NCBI GenBank assembly: GCA_019348475.1
Contig: JAHWJJ010000124.1
Location: forward strand, 1-10,207
DNA length: 10,207 bases
Reading direction: 5' to 3'
DNA from: Gemmatimonadota bacterium
GTDB taxonomy: Bacteria > Gemmatimonadota > Gemmatimonadetes > Longimicrobiales > Longimicrobiaceae
Under the pieces are notes generated by a model, which worked only from the letters and a program-made list of their open reading frames with translations, ran no database searches and was not told where the DNA came from. Positions 1 through 6,363 of this stretch are shown piece after piece; within the stretch, counting starts at the first letter, position 1, and each line of letters begins with the position of its first letter. The position numbers and the translations under genes were made by a program.

Positions 1-24
1 GCGCGGAGGGCGCCGGGGCTCTCG
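1..24. repeat. Palindromic repeat, copy 1 (partial, cut by window edge)
   Basis: Only the right arm (cgccggggctctcg, 11-24) and part of the loop (ggaggg) are inside the window. They match the right half of the hairpin repeats at 1136-1200 and 2372-2437; the string ggggctctcgtg is shared exactly with the latter. The copy lies about 50 bases past the stop of the minus-strand zinc-ribbon gene. Confidence 0.6.
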
Positions 25-75
25 TGCGTCGTCTACTCGTCCGTTCTGAAACGGGGACAGAACACCAACCTCACA

Positions 76-1017
76 CTACCCAACGCCAGCACCGTACTCT
101 CCGTACACCCCCTGTTCGTGAACCCCCAAGGCACCAGAAGTTCGGTTGATGTCGCGCGGGCGGCCCCAGCCCGCGATCGCCTGTTCACGACTCATCCCGA
201 TGCGAACCCGATTGCACGCCGTAGCAGCGATGATGTCGTCGGACCACTCCGGATTTTTCTGAAGCCGGTTTCGGACCGCACGTGCCGGCGGCGTGCACCC
301 ATCCCGCTGCGAGCCCCTGATCCGCTCTAATCGTGCTTCCAGTGCCTGAGCTTGGGCTTGGCGCTGCTGCCGCGCGGTTTCACGTGCCTGCTCCTCCTCG
401 AGACGCACGATACGCGCGTTCAGCCGGCTTGCCCGTAAGGAATCCGCTCGGGCGTCTGGCGTGCCGACGGTGCTCAGAACGCTGCGTGCCTGGACGGTGA
501 AGCCCTTGCCGATCAGAGCGTCTGCAGAATCGAGCAGAACCCGACTGTACCGCCGGTGCGCGACATCGTGAGAGATGGCGAATCCGTGCAGGTGCAGGGT
601 CGACTCCAATGTCAGCAGCCTCTCCACGGGCATCGCGCTGTCCCCCGCGGTTAGCTCGAGAACGGCGATGCTGTCATTCACACGGCGATCCTCTACCTGA
701 CGGTACCTGGAAGCCACCCCTTCACTCACTTGCGGTTCGGGATTCGCAATCACCAGCAGCACGAACGAGACAATGATCCCACCAAAGATCCACCCGAACC
801 AGGCAATGCTCGGTTCAGTGGTGGAATCGGGTACAGACGCACGTCTCTGAGCCACCGGCTCCGGAGACTGCACCGGTGCGAGCGCGGGCACCTGATGAGA
901 AGTTGCAAGCGGAGGAGTTGCCGGAGCAGGTTGACGTGGAGGCGCACCACACCCGGGGCAAGCCGTCGCCTCTGTGCTGACCCGGTGCCCGCACTCGTGG
1001 CAAATAATTAGAGTCAT
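76..1017 (-). CDS. Zinc-ribbon, single-pass membrane protein, function unknown
   Basis: A 313-residue protein read from an ATG at 1017. The start was chosen because the zinc ribbon begins at once; upstream in-frame sequence has no recognisable protein character and no strong Shine-Dalgarno site is seen. Domains in order: a zinc ribbon with C7-x2-C10 and C20-x2-C23 (CHEC...CPGC); a Pro/Ala-rich linker to about residue 68; one transmembrane helix at about 71-91; a helical, probably coiled-coil stretch rich in E, R and Q at about 200-235; and a C-terminal segment from about C241 containing RIGMSREQAIAGWGRPRDIN. That last pattern resembles small envelope domains where 'GM..eqv...wG.P..in' is followed by 'EQWVYG...YLYFeNG'. 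Here the protein stops at EQGVYGEYGAGVG, just before the expected end. I do not know the function. The topology suggests a cytoplasmic zinc ribbon and an exported helical and C-terminal part. It diverges from the hydrolase pseudogene at 1349. Confidence 0.75.
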   Translation of the reverse strand: MTLIICHECGHRVSTEATACPGCGAPPRQPAPATPPLATSHQVPALAPVQSPEPVAQRRASVPDSTTEPSIAWFGWIFGGIIVSFVLLVIANPEPQVSEGVASRYRQVEDRRVNDSIAVLELTAGDSAMPVERLLTLESTLHLHGFAISHDVAHRRYSRVLLDSADALIGKGFTVQARSVLSTVGTPDARADSLRASRLNARIVRLEEEQARETARQQRQAQAQALEARLERIRGSQRDGCTPPARAVRNRLQKNPEWSDDIIAATACNRVRIGMSREQAIAGWGRPRDINRTSGALGVHEQGVYGEYGAGVG

Positions 1018-1348
1018 TGGAGAAGAAGAGGGATGGGGGACAGAAACGGGCAGATCGAACGAACTGCGGAAATTGGAGGCCGAACGTTCACACCCACTTT
1101 CAATATTGTCAAGTAAGTACCGCAACGACGGGTTTAGGTGGTGCGGCGGCTGAACACCTGAGCAGCGAGAGCCCCGGCGTGAGGACGGCGCCGGGGCTCC
1201 GGCACGCGCGGGAGAATCCGCCGATAAGCGACGCGCCGCCTGGCACCCCCCCCCCGCCCCCGCCGACAACTCATGCTTGCGGGAGCGCACGGCCCCCCCG
1301 CATCATCCCCTGTCCCGCCGCACCTCCCACGCCTGCCCCGAGCACCGG
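1018..1348. other. Divergent intergenic region with a repeat copy
   Basis: No convincing gene. It separates the minus-strand zinc-ribbon gene from the plus-strand hydrolase. It holds a dispersed palindromic repeat at 1136-1200, a run of ten C at 1246-1255, and on the minus strand a perfect -35 hexamer TTGACA (1112 to 1107) about 90 bases before the zinc-ribbon start. The -10 region at the right spacing (gaacgt) is poor, so a promoter there is only a possibility. Confidence 0.5.
1136..1200. repeat. Palindromic repeat, copy 2
   Basis: This is collinear with the copy at 2372-2437: both start aggtggtgcgg, continue with ggctg, and 25 bases after the start reach agcagcgagagccccggcg. The core is a perfect 11-bp hairpin (gagccccggcg 1169-1179, cgccggggctc 1189-1199) with a 9-base loop. 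No T-tract follows and it lies upstream of both flanking genes, so it is not a terminator for either. Confidence 0.8.
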
Positions 1349-2343
1349 ATGCACACGCTGACCCGTGCCGCACTGATGGCCGTGCTGCCCCTGCACGCTC
1401 TGGCTCAAGCCCCGCCGCTCCCCACCGATCCTTCGCCGCACCGGGTGCGCTCGGTGGCGGTCGCGCCCGATGCCCAGCTGGAGGTGCTGGACTGGGGTGG
1501 CGCGGGCGAGGCGGTGGTGTTCCTGGCCGGGATGGGGAACAGCGCGCACGTCTTCGACGAGTTTGCGCCGCGGTTCACCGACCGTTACCGGTGCTGGGGA
1601 TCACGCGCCGGGGCTTCGGCGGATCCAGCCGGCCGGAGGGCGGCTACGACTCGCAGACCCGCGCGGCGGACATCGTGGCGGTGCTGGACAGCCTGCGCAT
1701 TCCCCGGGCGGTGCTGGTGGGCCATTCGCTCGCGGGCGACGAGCTGACGCGGATCGCGGCCACGTACCCCCAGCGGGTGCGCGCGCTGGTATACCTGGAC
1801 GCGTACGAGTACGGCGACGAGTTCCGGCGGATGCAGGAGGAGATGCCGGAGGTGCCGCAGGATGCGCCGCCGGCTCCGATGACCGCCGCCGATTCGGCGT
1901 CGCTGCAGAGCTTCATCGCCTATCGCGAGCGGCTGCTGGGGGTCACGTATCCCATCGGCGAGGTGCTCATCCACGCCCGCTTCGCGCCGGACGGGCGATT
2001 CACCGGGATGTTGCCGCGCAAGGAACGGGAGGTGCGCGCTGGACTCGCCCCGGCGGACCTGTCGCGCGTGGCGGCGCCCGCCCTGGCGATCTACGTTCCC
2101 ATCGAATCGGTGGAGCAGTTCTTCGAGCGGTACTCCAGCTTCGACGCGCAGAACCAGGCCGCCGCGCGGCATGCCTTCGCGATCTGGTCCGGGTGGAACA
2201 GCAACGCCCGCACGCGGTTCCGCACCCTTGCGCAGCGGCCGACGGTCGTGCTGCTCCGCGGGGCGCACCACTTTGTCTTCCTCACCCACCCGGAGCTGGT
2301 GGAACGGGAGATCCGCGCCTTCTTGTCCCGCAACCCCGGCTGA
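1349..2343 (+). pseudogene. Secreted alpha/beta hydrolase, interrupted by a one-base frameshift
   Basis: An alpha/beta-hydrolase-fold enzyme, read in two frames. From the ATG at 1349 the first frame gives a signal peptide (MHTLTRAALMAVLPLHALAQA) and a normal N-terminal core with 'VLDWGGAGEAVVFLAGMGNSAHVFDEFAPRF', then DRYR at about 1591. The family's next strand, VLGITRRGFGGSS, continues in the frame one base back, from 1591 on. Restoring a single G (taccggtgctg to taccgggtgctg) joins them into a protein of about 331 residues. The second part carries the nucleophile elbow GHSLAG, with Ser at 1726-1728, and the late catalytic His region RGAHHF, with His codons at 2266-2271. Substrate unknown. 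As read, the gene cannot make a full enzyme; either it is a recent pseudogene or the base was lost in sequencing. An open frame from 1273 covers the second part, but its first 100 or so residues are a shadow frame. Confidence 0.8.
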
Positions 2344-2371
2344 ACGAACGCTTTGCAGGTGCGGGCGGAAG

Positions 2372-2437
2372 AGGTGGTGCGGTGGCTGGCCGCGTAAGCA
2401 GCGAGAGCCCCGGCGCGAGGATGGCGCGGGGCTCTCG
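2372..2437. repeat. Palindromic repeat, copy 3
   Basis: Aligns without gaps through its first 50 or so bases to the copy at 1136-1200. It forms an 11-bp perfect stem (cgagagccccg 2402-2412, cggggctctcg 2427-2437), which can extend inward past a bulge. It lies about 30 bases past the hydrolase stop, but no T-run follows, so a termination role is uncertain. Confidence 0.8.
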
Positions 2438-2465
2438 TGTTCTGCTCAATTCTGAATGGTCGTCA

Positions 2466-2503
2466 GAACCCCGGGGCGGGTGGACCGCGCGCCGGGGCTC
2501 TCG
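2466..2503. repeat. Palindromic repeat, copy 4 (degenerate)
   Basis: The hairpin pairs gaaccccgg (2466-2474) with ccggggctc (2492-2500) with one mismatch, and ends in the same ccggggctctcg string as copy 1. The longer left flank seen in copies 2 and 3 is not recognisable. Confidence 0.55.
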
Positions 2504-2659
2504 CTCATCTACCCGTGGCCGGCGGCGTGGCGTCAGCAGGCCCTCTAGGCGGGCGCGGAGCGGCGTCTGCTGCACGGTGGGGCCCCATCCGGTAGCAGAA
2601 AGGTTGGCGTGATCAGGGCGTGACCGGACAGCCGACTCGGTCGTCTTGCTAAGGTCGTG

Positions 2660-2686
2660 TACCTGTGAACAAACGTGCTACAGGTA
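2660..2686. promoter_or_regulatory. 7-bp inverted repeat, possible operator
   Basis: tacctgt at 2660-2666 and acaggta at 2680-2686 are perfect inverted copies 13 bases apart, upstream of the riboswitch leader. The arrangement would suit a dimeric regulator, but this is inference; a 7-bp arm can arise by chance. Confidence 0.25.
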
Positions 2687-2765
2687 GCAGGCGGGTGCAG
2701 TTCGTGTAACAGTCCGTGGATCTACCACCGTAGCACGGGCACGCCGTTTGCCACACCCTTCCCTC

Positions 2766-2791
2766 GCCGCCAGCCCGGAGAAACGGGCTGG
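2766..2791 (+). promoter_or_regulatory. Leader hairpin / candidate antiterminator strand
   Basis: ccagcccg (2770-2777) and cgggctgg (2784-2791) form an 8-bp hairpin with a gagaaa loop just before the aptamer. The segment 2766-2777 (gccgccagcccg) is also perfectly complementary over 12 bases to 2918-2929, the right arm of the downstream terminator, so the two pairings are mutually exclusive. This suggests a switch strand; its use in vivo is inferred. Confidence 0.55.
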
Positions 2792-2799
2792 ACCGAACA

Positions 2800-2891
2800 G
2801 GATCTGCTGCTCAGAGCAAACCCGCCGAAAGGCGGGGACGCAGAGCTACGGGGCTACCGCGGGGCCACTCTGTGCCCGCCACGCTCGCCGA
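2800..2891 (+). ncRNA. GEMM-I type cyclic-dinucleotide riboswitch aptamer
   Basis: The 5' half matches the GEMM-I (c-di-GMP-I) consensus closely: cagagcaaacc (2812-2822), a 6-bp stem cccgcc/ggcggg closed by a GAAA tetraloop (2821-2836), then gggacgcagagctacgggg (2835-2853; consensus GGGACGCAAAGC). The 3' half ends in tcgccga (2885-2891), like the usual closing GUCGCCGA, but the second long stem is not easily drawn and looks divergent. In my alignment to the V. cholerae Vc2 aptamer, the ligand-contacting base G20 is replaced by A (cagAgc instead of cagGgc). In the GEMM-Ib subgroup an A here goes with binding of 3',3'-cGAMP rather than only c-di-GMP. A terminator follows directly and the regulated gene is the lipoprotein at 3012. 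Boundaries are approximate. Confidence 0.82.
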
Positions 2892-2934
2892 GCCGCCAGC
2901 ACCTCAGGCCCATGGGCCGGGCTGGCGGCTTTTT
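2891..2934 (+). terminator. Intrinsic terminator, riboswitch expression platform
   Basis: agccgccagc (2891-2900) pairs perfectly with gctggcggct (2921-2930), followed by a five-T tract (2930-2934). The loop contains the self-complementary ggcccatgggcc. It lies between the aptamer and the lipoprotein start, so it must be bypassed for the gene to be expressed. Its right arm can instead pair with 2766-2777. Confidence 0.85.
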
Positions 2935-3011
2935 CGTTTGTGCGGTCCTGCACACAGGCAGGAGCGCGTAGGACCAGGTCCCCCCGGACCCACCATTTCA
3001 AGGAGGCACAC

Positions 3012-3518
3012 ATGCGGTTCCAGACTTCTCTCCCCGCGGCCATCATGGGCCTGGCGCTCGTCGCCACCGGCTGCAGCGACCAGACCATCGCCGGCGCCGA
3101 CGCGCCGGACGCCGTGGCGATGCAGGCGCCGGCCGGCGCCAGCTTCCAGAACCAGAACGCGAACACTGGCCAGGCGACGTTCGGTAACCTGATCGCGGCG
3201 CTGAACAACATCACCGCCAACATCAACAACCTGCAGGTGCTCAGTGACCTGATCGACGCCGGCGACATCAATGTCCAGGACGTGAACGTCGCGCTGGTGA
3301 ACATCGACGACGTGCGGGTGAACGTGAACGCGCTCAACAACGCGCTCAACCGCAACAACGTCGACATCGACGCGCTGCAGAACTTCCTGAACAACGTCGA
3401 CATCACCATCACCGACGTGCTGACGAACGTGCTGACCAACGCCGACATCCTGGTGACCGACGTGATCGCCGTCGACGTGAACCTGCTCAGCGGCGACATC
3501 GTCGTCTTCCACCGCTAA
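3012..3518 (+). CDS. Small Asn/Asp-rich lipoprotein under riboswitch control
   Basis: A 168-residue protein starting at the ATG after a strong ribosome-binding site (aaggagg, about 3000-3006). Residues 1-21 are a lipoprotein signal, MRFQTSLPAAIMGLALVATGC, with C21 as the lipidated cysteine. The mature part has a Q/N/A-rich linker, then from about residue 58 to the end a repetitive stretch with alternating V/I/L and N/D residues (NVDIDALQNFLNNVDITITD and similar). That pattern suggests stacked short beta strands or a low-complexity surface fold. The protein has no Lys, Trp or Tyr and only one Cys. No known family is recognised. Upstream is a GEMM-type riboswitch with a terminator, and downstream a 13-bp terminator, so it is a single-gene transcription unit. 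Cyclic-dinucleotide control suggests a role in surface, matrix or attachment behaviour; that is inference from regulation only. Confidence 0.85.
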   Translation: MRFQTSLPAAIMGLALVATGCSDQTIAGADAPDAVAMQAPAGASFQNQNANTGQATFGNLIAALNNITANINNLQVLSDLIDAGDINVQDVNVALVNIDDVRVNVNALNNALNRNNVDIDALQNFLNNVDITITDVLTNVLTNADILVTDVIAVDVNLLSGDIVVFHR

Positions 3519-3536
3519 CCGGTCCTCGGCTGGCGC

Positions 3537-3569
3537 GTGGGGGTCCTCCGCCCTGGAGGACCCCCACTT
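3537..3569 (+). terminator. Intrinsic terminator of the lipoprotein gene
   Basis: A perfect 13-bp stem (gtgggggtcctcc 3537-3549, ggaggacccccac 3555-3567) with a five-base loop lies 18 bases after the lipoprotein stop. Only a short TT follows. Because the stem is symmetric it may also act on the minus-strand transcript ending at 3648. Confidence 0.75.
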
Positions 3570-3647
3570 CGTGTTCTGGTGCGGGGCAACGAGAAGGGCC
3601 CCCGGTGGTCCGGGAGCCCCTCTCGACATTCCGCTGCGCAATCGAAA

Positions 3648-4241
3648 TCACCTGGGACAGTCGAAACAGTACCTGCCTCGATGCACCCAGCTTACCCAGA
3701 GCGAATCACCGGGGGCCCGACGTGCTCCAGCAGGGACGGGGTAGGCGCGCAAGCCAAACACAATCGGGTTTGTGGGCCGTTGCCCCGCGTGGTCGAACGA
3801 GGCGATACCGAAGCGGACGTAGTAGAAAACGTCGTTCTTCACCGTCAGCGGGTAGGTGGCAACCGTCTGCTCCCCGGCCGAATCTCCGATCGTGATGCGA
3901 ACCGTTGCGGGATATTCACCCGACCGGGGAAGCCAGATCCGATACCACGGCGTACGGACTTCGCCGCTCTCCGTCCTGAACAGATCACGTCCGCTCGCTA
4001 CTACTTTGCGCCCAGCGCCATCGAAGAACTCGACGCGGGCGCCGTAGCGGTTCCCCGGATCGGCCACGGAATCGCGGAACAGGAACACCACCCCGGCTTC
4101 CCACGATTGTGGTGGTTCGAAAGCGCGCGACGTGTGGGTGGATTCGCTCGAACTCAGCAATCCGGAACATCCGGCGGCCGCGACCAGGAGCACCAGCGGG
4201 AAGGCCGTGCGGAGTACCTTCCGCCACGAACATGGGTTCAT
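3648..4241 (-). CDS. Predicted lipoprotein, function unknown
   Basis: A 197-residue protein. The N-terminus MNPCSWRKVLRTAFPLVLLVAAAGC is a lipoprotein signal with a basic start, a hydrophobic core and lipobox AAGC. The mature part looks like a compact, mostly beta domain: 'SWEAGVVFLFRDSVADPGNRYGARVEFFDG' and 'YPATVRITIGDSAGEQTVATYPLTVKNDVFYYVRFGI' alternate hydrophobic residues as in an immunoglobulin-like sandwich. The C-terminus has two Cys (CFDC). No family recognised. Its ATG overlaps the TGA of the upstream gene (ATGA, 4238-4241), so the two are translationally coupled and probably work together at the envelope. Confidence 0.8.
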   Translation of the reverse strand: MNPCSWRKVLRTAFPLVLLVAAAGCSGLLSSSESTHTSRAFEPPQSWEAGVVFLFRDSVADPGNRYGARVEFFDGAGRKVVASGRDLFRTESGEVRTPWYRIWLPRSGEYPATVRITIGDSAGEQTVATYPLTVKNDVFYYVRFGIASFDHAGQRPTNPIVFGLRAYPVPAGARRAPGDSLWVSWVHRGRYCFDCPR

Positions 4242-4762
4242 TGCATCACCTCACAGCCGGTGCAACCCTCTCCCGGCGCGTCCGGATCAGGTTCCGGTTC
4301 AATTTCGACGTGAGATATCGTCGAGAGAGTGGGCGAAAGCCCGACTTCCGGGCGTTTGCTGTACAACGTGTGCAGCCAGAGCCGCCGAAAATCATCGCTG
4401 TTTCGAAGGATCTGCGTCCCCGTGGGCGAGGTCGCCCACTTGTCGCGCGACCGGGTGTTGAAAAACGTCAGCACCGTGTCCCGTCCCGTGTTCGCGGCTC
4501 GGAGGCGGACCTGGTAAGGCGACCGGTTCTCCATGGACAGAATGAAGTGGTCCATACCGGTATAGGGGACCAGGCTTCTGCTCACCTGAACTTCGCACGT
4601 GCGGATTCCCTCCGCGACCTCGCCCGGCGTTCTTTCGATCCTGTCGTGACTCTCAAAGTCGGTGTCAGCAATGTCCCAGAGCAGCGAGGCAACTGCGCCC
4701 TGCACGATCGATCCGTCCGAGGTGCAGGTGACCTGTCCGCGGACGTTGTCGTAGCCGCTCAC
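4238..4762 (-). CDS. Hypothetical protein coupled to the downstream lipoprotein; 5' end uncertain
   Basis: Read from a GTG at 4762 it is a 174-residue protein (MSGYDNVRGQVTCTSDGSIV...). Several Cys (VTC, RTC and a terminal CTGC) suggest a disulfide-bearing exported protein, yet no signal peptide is seen. The same frame is open upstream to a TGA near 4936 and reads protein-like just before the GTG (ALEDNWYYRNC). The only start-like codons in that extension are CTG (4792, 4810, both rare); a GAGAGGA stretch lies about 10 bases before the CTG at 4810. So the true start may lie upstream, or the 5' end carrying a signal sequence may have been lost. Function not recognised. It overlaps the next gene by four bases. 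Confidence 0.65.
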   Translation of the reverse strand: MSGYDNVRGQVTCTSDGSIVQGAVASLLWDIADTDFESHDRIERTPGEVAEGIRTCEVQVSRSLVPYTGMDHFILSMENRSPYQVRLRAANTGRDTVLTFFNTRSRDKWATSPTGTQILRNSDDFRRLWLHTLYSKRPEVGLSPTLSTISHVEIEPEPDPDAPGEGCTGCEVMQ

Positions 4763-5047
4763 GCAGTTCCTGTAGTACCAGTTGTCTTCCAGTGCCGATG
4801 CGGCCGTCAGCGCCCGTATATCCTCTCGAACTCGCGATCGTGGCGCCCCGCCGCGGCGAAATACAATCCCAAAAGGCCGCCTTCGCGGACTGCACCGCCG
4901 ACGCTTGCGCAGTCCCGCCGTCTTTCAACCTGCCCAGGGGGTTTTTAGGGGAGGTGCGAGCCTGGGCGGGCGGCGGGGGCGCGGCGCGGGCCCGGCACGG
5001 CGAGGGAGAGGCGCGGTGCGCAGCCCGACATTGGCGGAGCCGGAGAG

Positions 5048-6034
5048 TTACGGGCCCGCCACCCACTCCTTCCATGCAGCCGTATCGCCACCGAGATCCT
5101 GGCCGCGGACGTGAACCAGGTACCGGCGGGCGGACGGGGGCGTCAAAGGGTTCGCCGCGCCCAGGTGGTCGAGCAGCAGAGCCGCGTCCACCCGCGCCAG
5201 TTCCCGACCCAGCTCCGGGTCGATCTCCGTGGCCGCCAGCGCGTCCAGCACGTCCGTGTAGGCGAACAGGTTGGTCCCGCCGAACAGCGCTTCCAGCGCG
5301 TCCCGTGCGGGGCGCCAATCCACCCGCCGCGGCGCGCCCCGCGACAGCGCCGACAGGACCATCTCCGCCGCGGATGCTCCGCTGTCGACGGCGCGGAGTC
5401 CTTCGACGAGCAGATGATACGTGGAATCGCGATCCGCGAAATTGCTCAGCACCAGCGCGGCCACCGTGCGATTGGCGTAGCTGGAGTCCTGGAGGATCGC
5501 GTCGCGGGCCAGCTCCCAGTCCCGCTGCGACGCGTGCGTGCGCAGCGCCCTGCGAAGCTCCCGCGCCGGCTCCGGAACGGCAGCGCCGTAGGCCGAGTCC
5601 GCGTGCCCCAGCAGAACCTCGGGGAACTGCAGAAACTGCATCGCCTGCCGATGCTGCTCCAGCAAGGCGAAAACGTCCGCCCACTCCTGCACCTTGGGCC
5701 TGCGGGCCTGATAGGTCCGGAAGCGCACCTGTCCGCGGCGGCCGGGCTCCACCACCGGCAGGATGATCCACGTGGTGTCTCGCCCTTCGCTGAACCGCAT
5801 CGCCGCGGCGTTGGCAAAGCCCACGGAATCACGCAGGATGATGGCGCACGCGTGGTCGGCGAGCGTTACGCCCGGCTGATACCTGGCGACCGAGTCCTCC
5901 ACCATCTCACGCGTCCACGTGTGCAGTCCCAGGAGTTCGACCACCGTGGTCCCCTGGGCCTGCTGCGCTTCGGCGGGAGAGGAAAGCAGCAGCAGGGCGA
6001 ACGGAATGGCGGTGCAGTGCAGGCGCAGTCGCAT
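5048..6034 (-). CDS. Exported protein with HEAT-like helical repeats
   Basis: A 328-residue protein starting at the ATG at 6034. This start was chosen because it opens a clean Sec signal peptide (MRLRLHCTAIPFALLLLSSPAEA, cleavage probably after residue 23) and is preceded by a GAGG about 7 bases upstream; the frame remains open further upstream without protein character. Residues about 30-120 include an alpha/beta-looking stretch (TTWIILPVVEPGRRGQVRFR). From about residue 150 the sequence is a series of amphipathic helices such as ELARDAILQDSSYANRTVAA and DALEALFGGTNLFAYTDVLD, typical of HEAT-like repeats, which usually mediate protein binding. No catalytic motif is visible. It is probably periplasmic or surface-associated; partner unknown. 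It stands alone, with about 240-290 non-coding bases before the next minus-strand gene. Confidence 0.8.
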   Translation of the reverse strand: MRLRLHCTAIPFALLLLSSPAEAQQAQGTTVVELLGLHTWTREMVEDSVARYQPGVTLADHACAIILRDSVGFANAAAMRFSEGRDTTWIILPVVEPGRRGQVRFRTYQARRPKVQEWADVFALLEQHRQAMQFLQFPEVLLGHADSAYGAAVPEPARELRRALRTHASQRDWELARDAILQDSSYANRTVAALVLSNFADRDSTYHLLVEGLRAVDSGASAAEMVLSALSRGAPRRVDWRPARDALEALFGGTNLFAYTDVLDALAATEIDPELGRELARVDAALLLDHLGAANPLTPPSARRYLVHVRGQDLGGDTAAWKEWVAGP

Positions 6035-6363
6035 TCGAACCTCGAAGTGGGGATGCGAAGGGGAAGACCCGGGGCGGCGGCGGGAGCCAGGATCATACAC
6101 GCGGAGCGGCTCCTCCACAAGGAGTCGCGGTGAGAAATCGGCCCCATCTGTTCGGCGCTCGGACGGTATCCAGATCGCAGCTGGCGGGCCGCGCGCGCGG
6201 TGAAACGGGCCTTCCGACCGTACTGCTGCTCGCCGGGAACGCCAGTCCTCTCCATCAGCCAACCCGATCCACGAAGCGGGACCTTCTCGCCGTGCACGGG
6301 GCCCGCGTTTTGCGCGCGCGGGGGCGGGGAACTGCGCTCCAGCGGACCAACGGGAGGTGGCGA
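6035..6363. other. Divergent intergenic region
   Basis: Lies between the minus-strand HEAT-like gene and the plus-strand zinc-ribbon gene. It should hold both promoters. I see no convincing boxes, repeats or small genes; open frames here are extensions of the flanking genes. Confidence 0.5.

Larger units (their letters stand above)
2344..2765. other. Intergenic region, repeats and riboswitch leader upstream
   Basis: No gene is supported here. It contains repeat copies 3 and 4 just after the hydrolase stop. Further on is a 7-bp inverted repeat (tacctgt 2660-2666, acaggta 2680-2686, 13-base spacer) in a more AT-rich stretch that probably contains the promoter of the riboswitch transcript. I could not assign -35/-10 boxes with confidence. 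Confidence 0.5.

Noticed and set aside
1246..1255. Run of ten C, possible phase-variable tract
   Set aside because: It lies about 94 bases before the hydrolase start and outside any supported frame or promoter spacer, so a switching role is not indicated.
1273..1590. N-terminal part of the open frame from 1273 as the hydrolase start
   Set aside because: This part reads as Ala/Gly/Arg/Pro-rich shadow, while the overlapping frame from 1349 gives a signal peptide and family motifs. The frameshift explanation fits better.
1..2503. Palindromic repeats as a CRISPR array
   Set aside because: Spacing is irregular (75 bases to more than 1 kb), copies diverge, and genes lie between them.
4930..4950. 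gtttttagggg / cccctaaaaaccccc as a terminator near the end of the HEAT-like gene
   Set aside because: An A/T tract is present, but I could not pair a proper GC stem in front of it on either strand.
4665..5771. Long open frames on both strands here (minus 4665-5771, plus 4792-5766)
   Set aside because: Both are Arg/Pro/Ala-rich shadows of the HEAT-like gene and of the 5' end of the neighbouring unit, with no recognisable domains or start signals.
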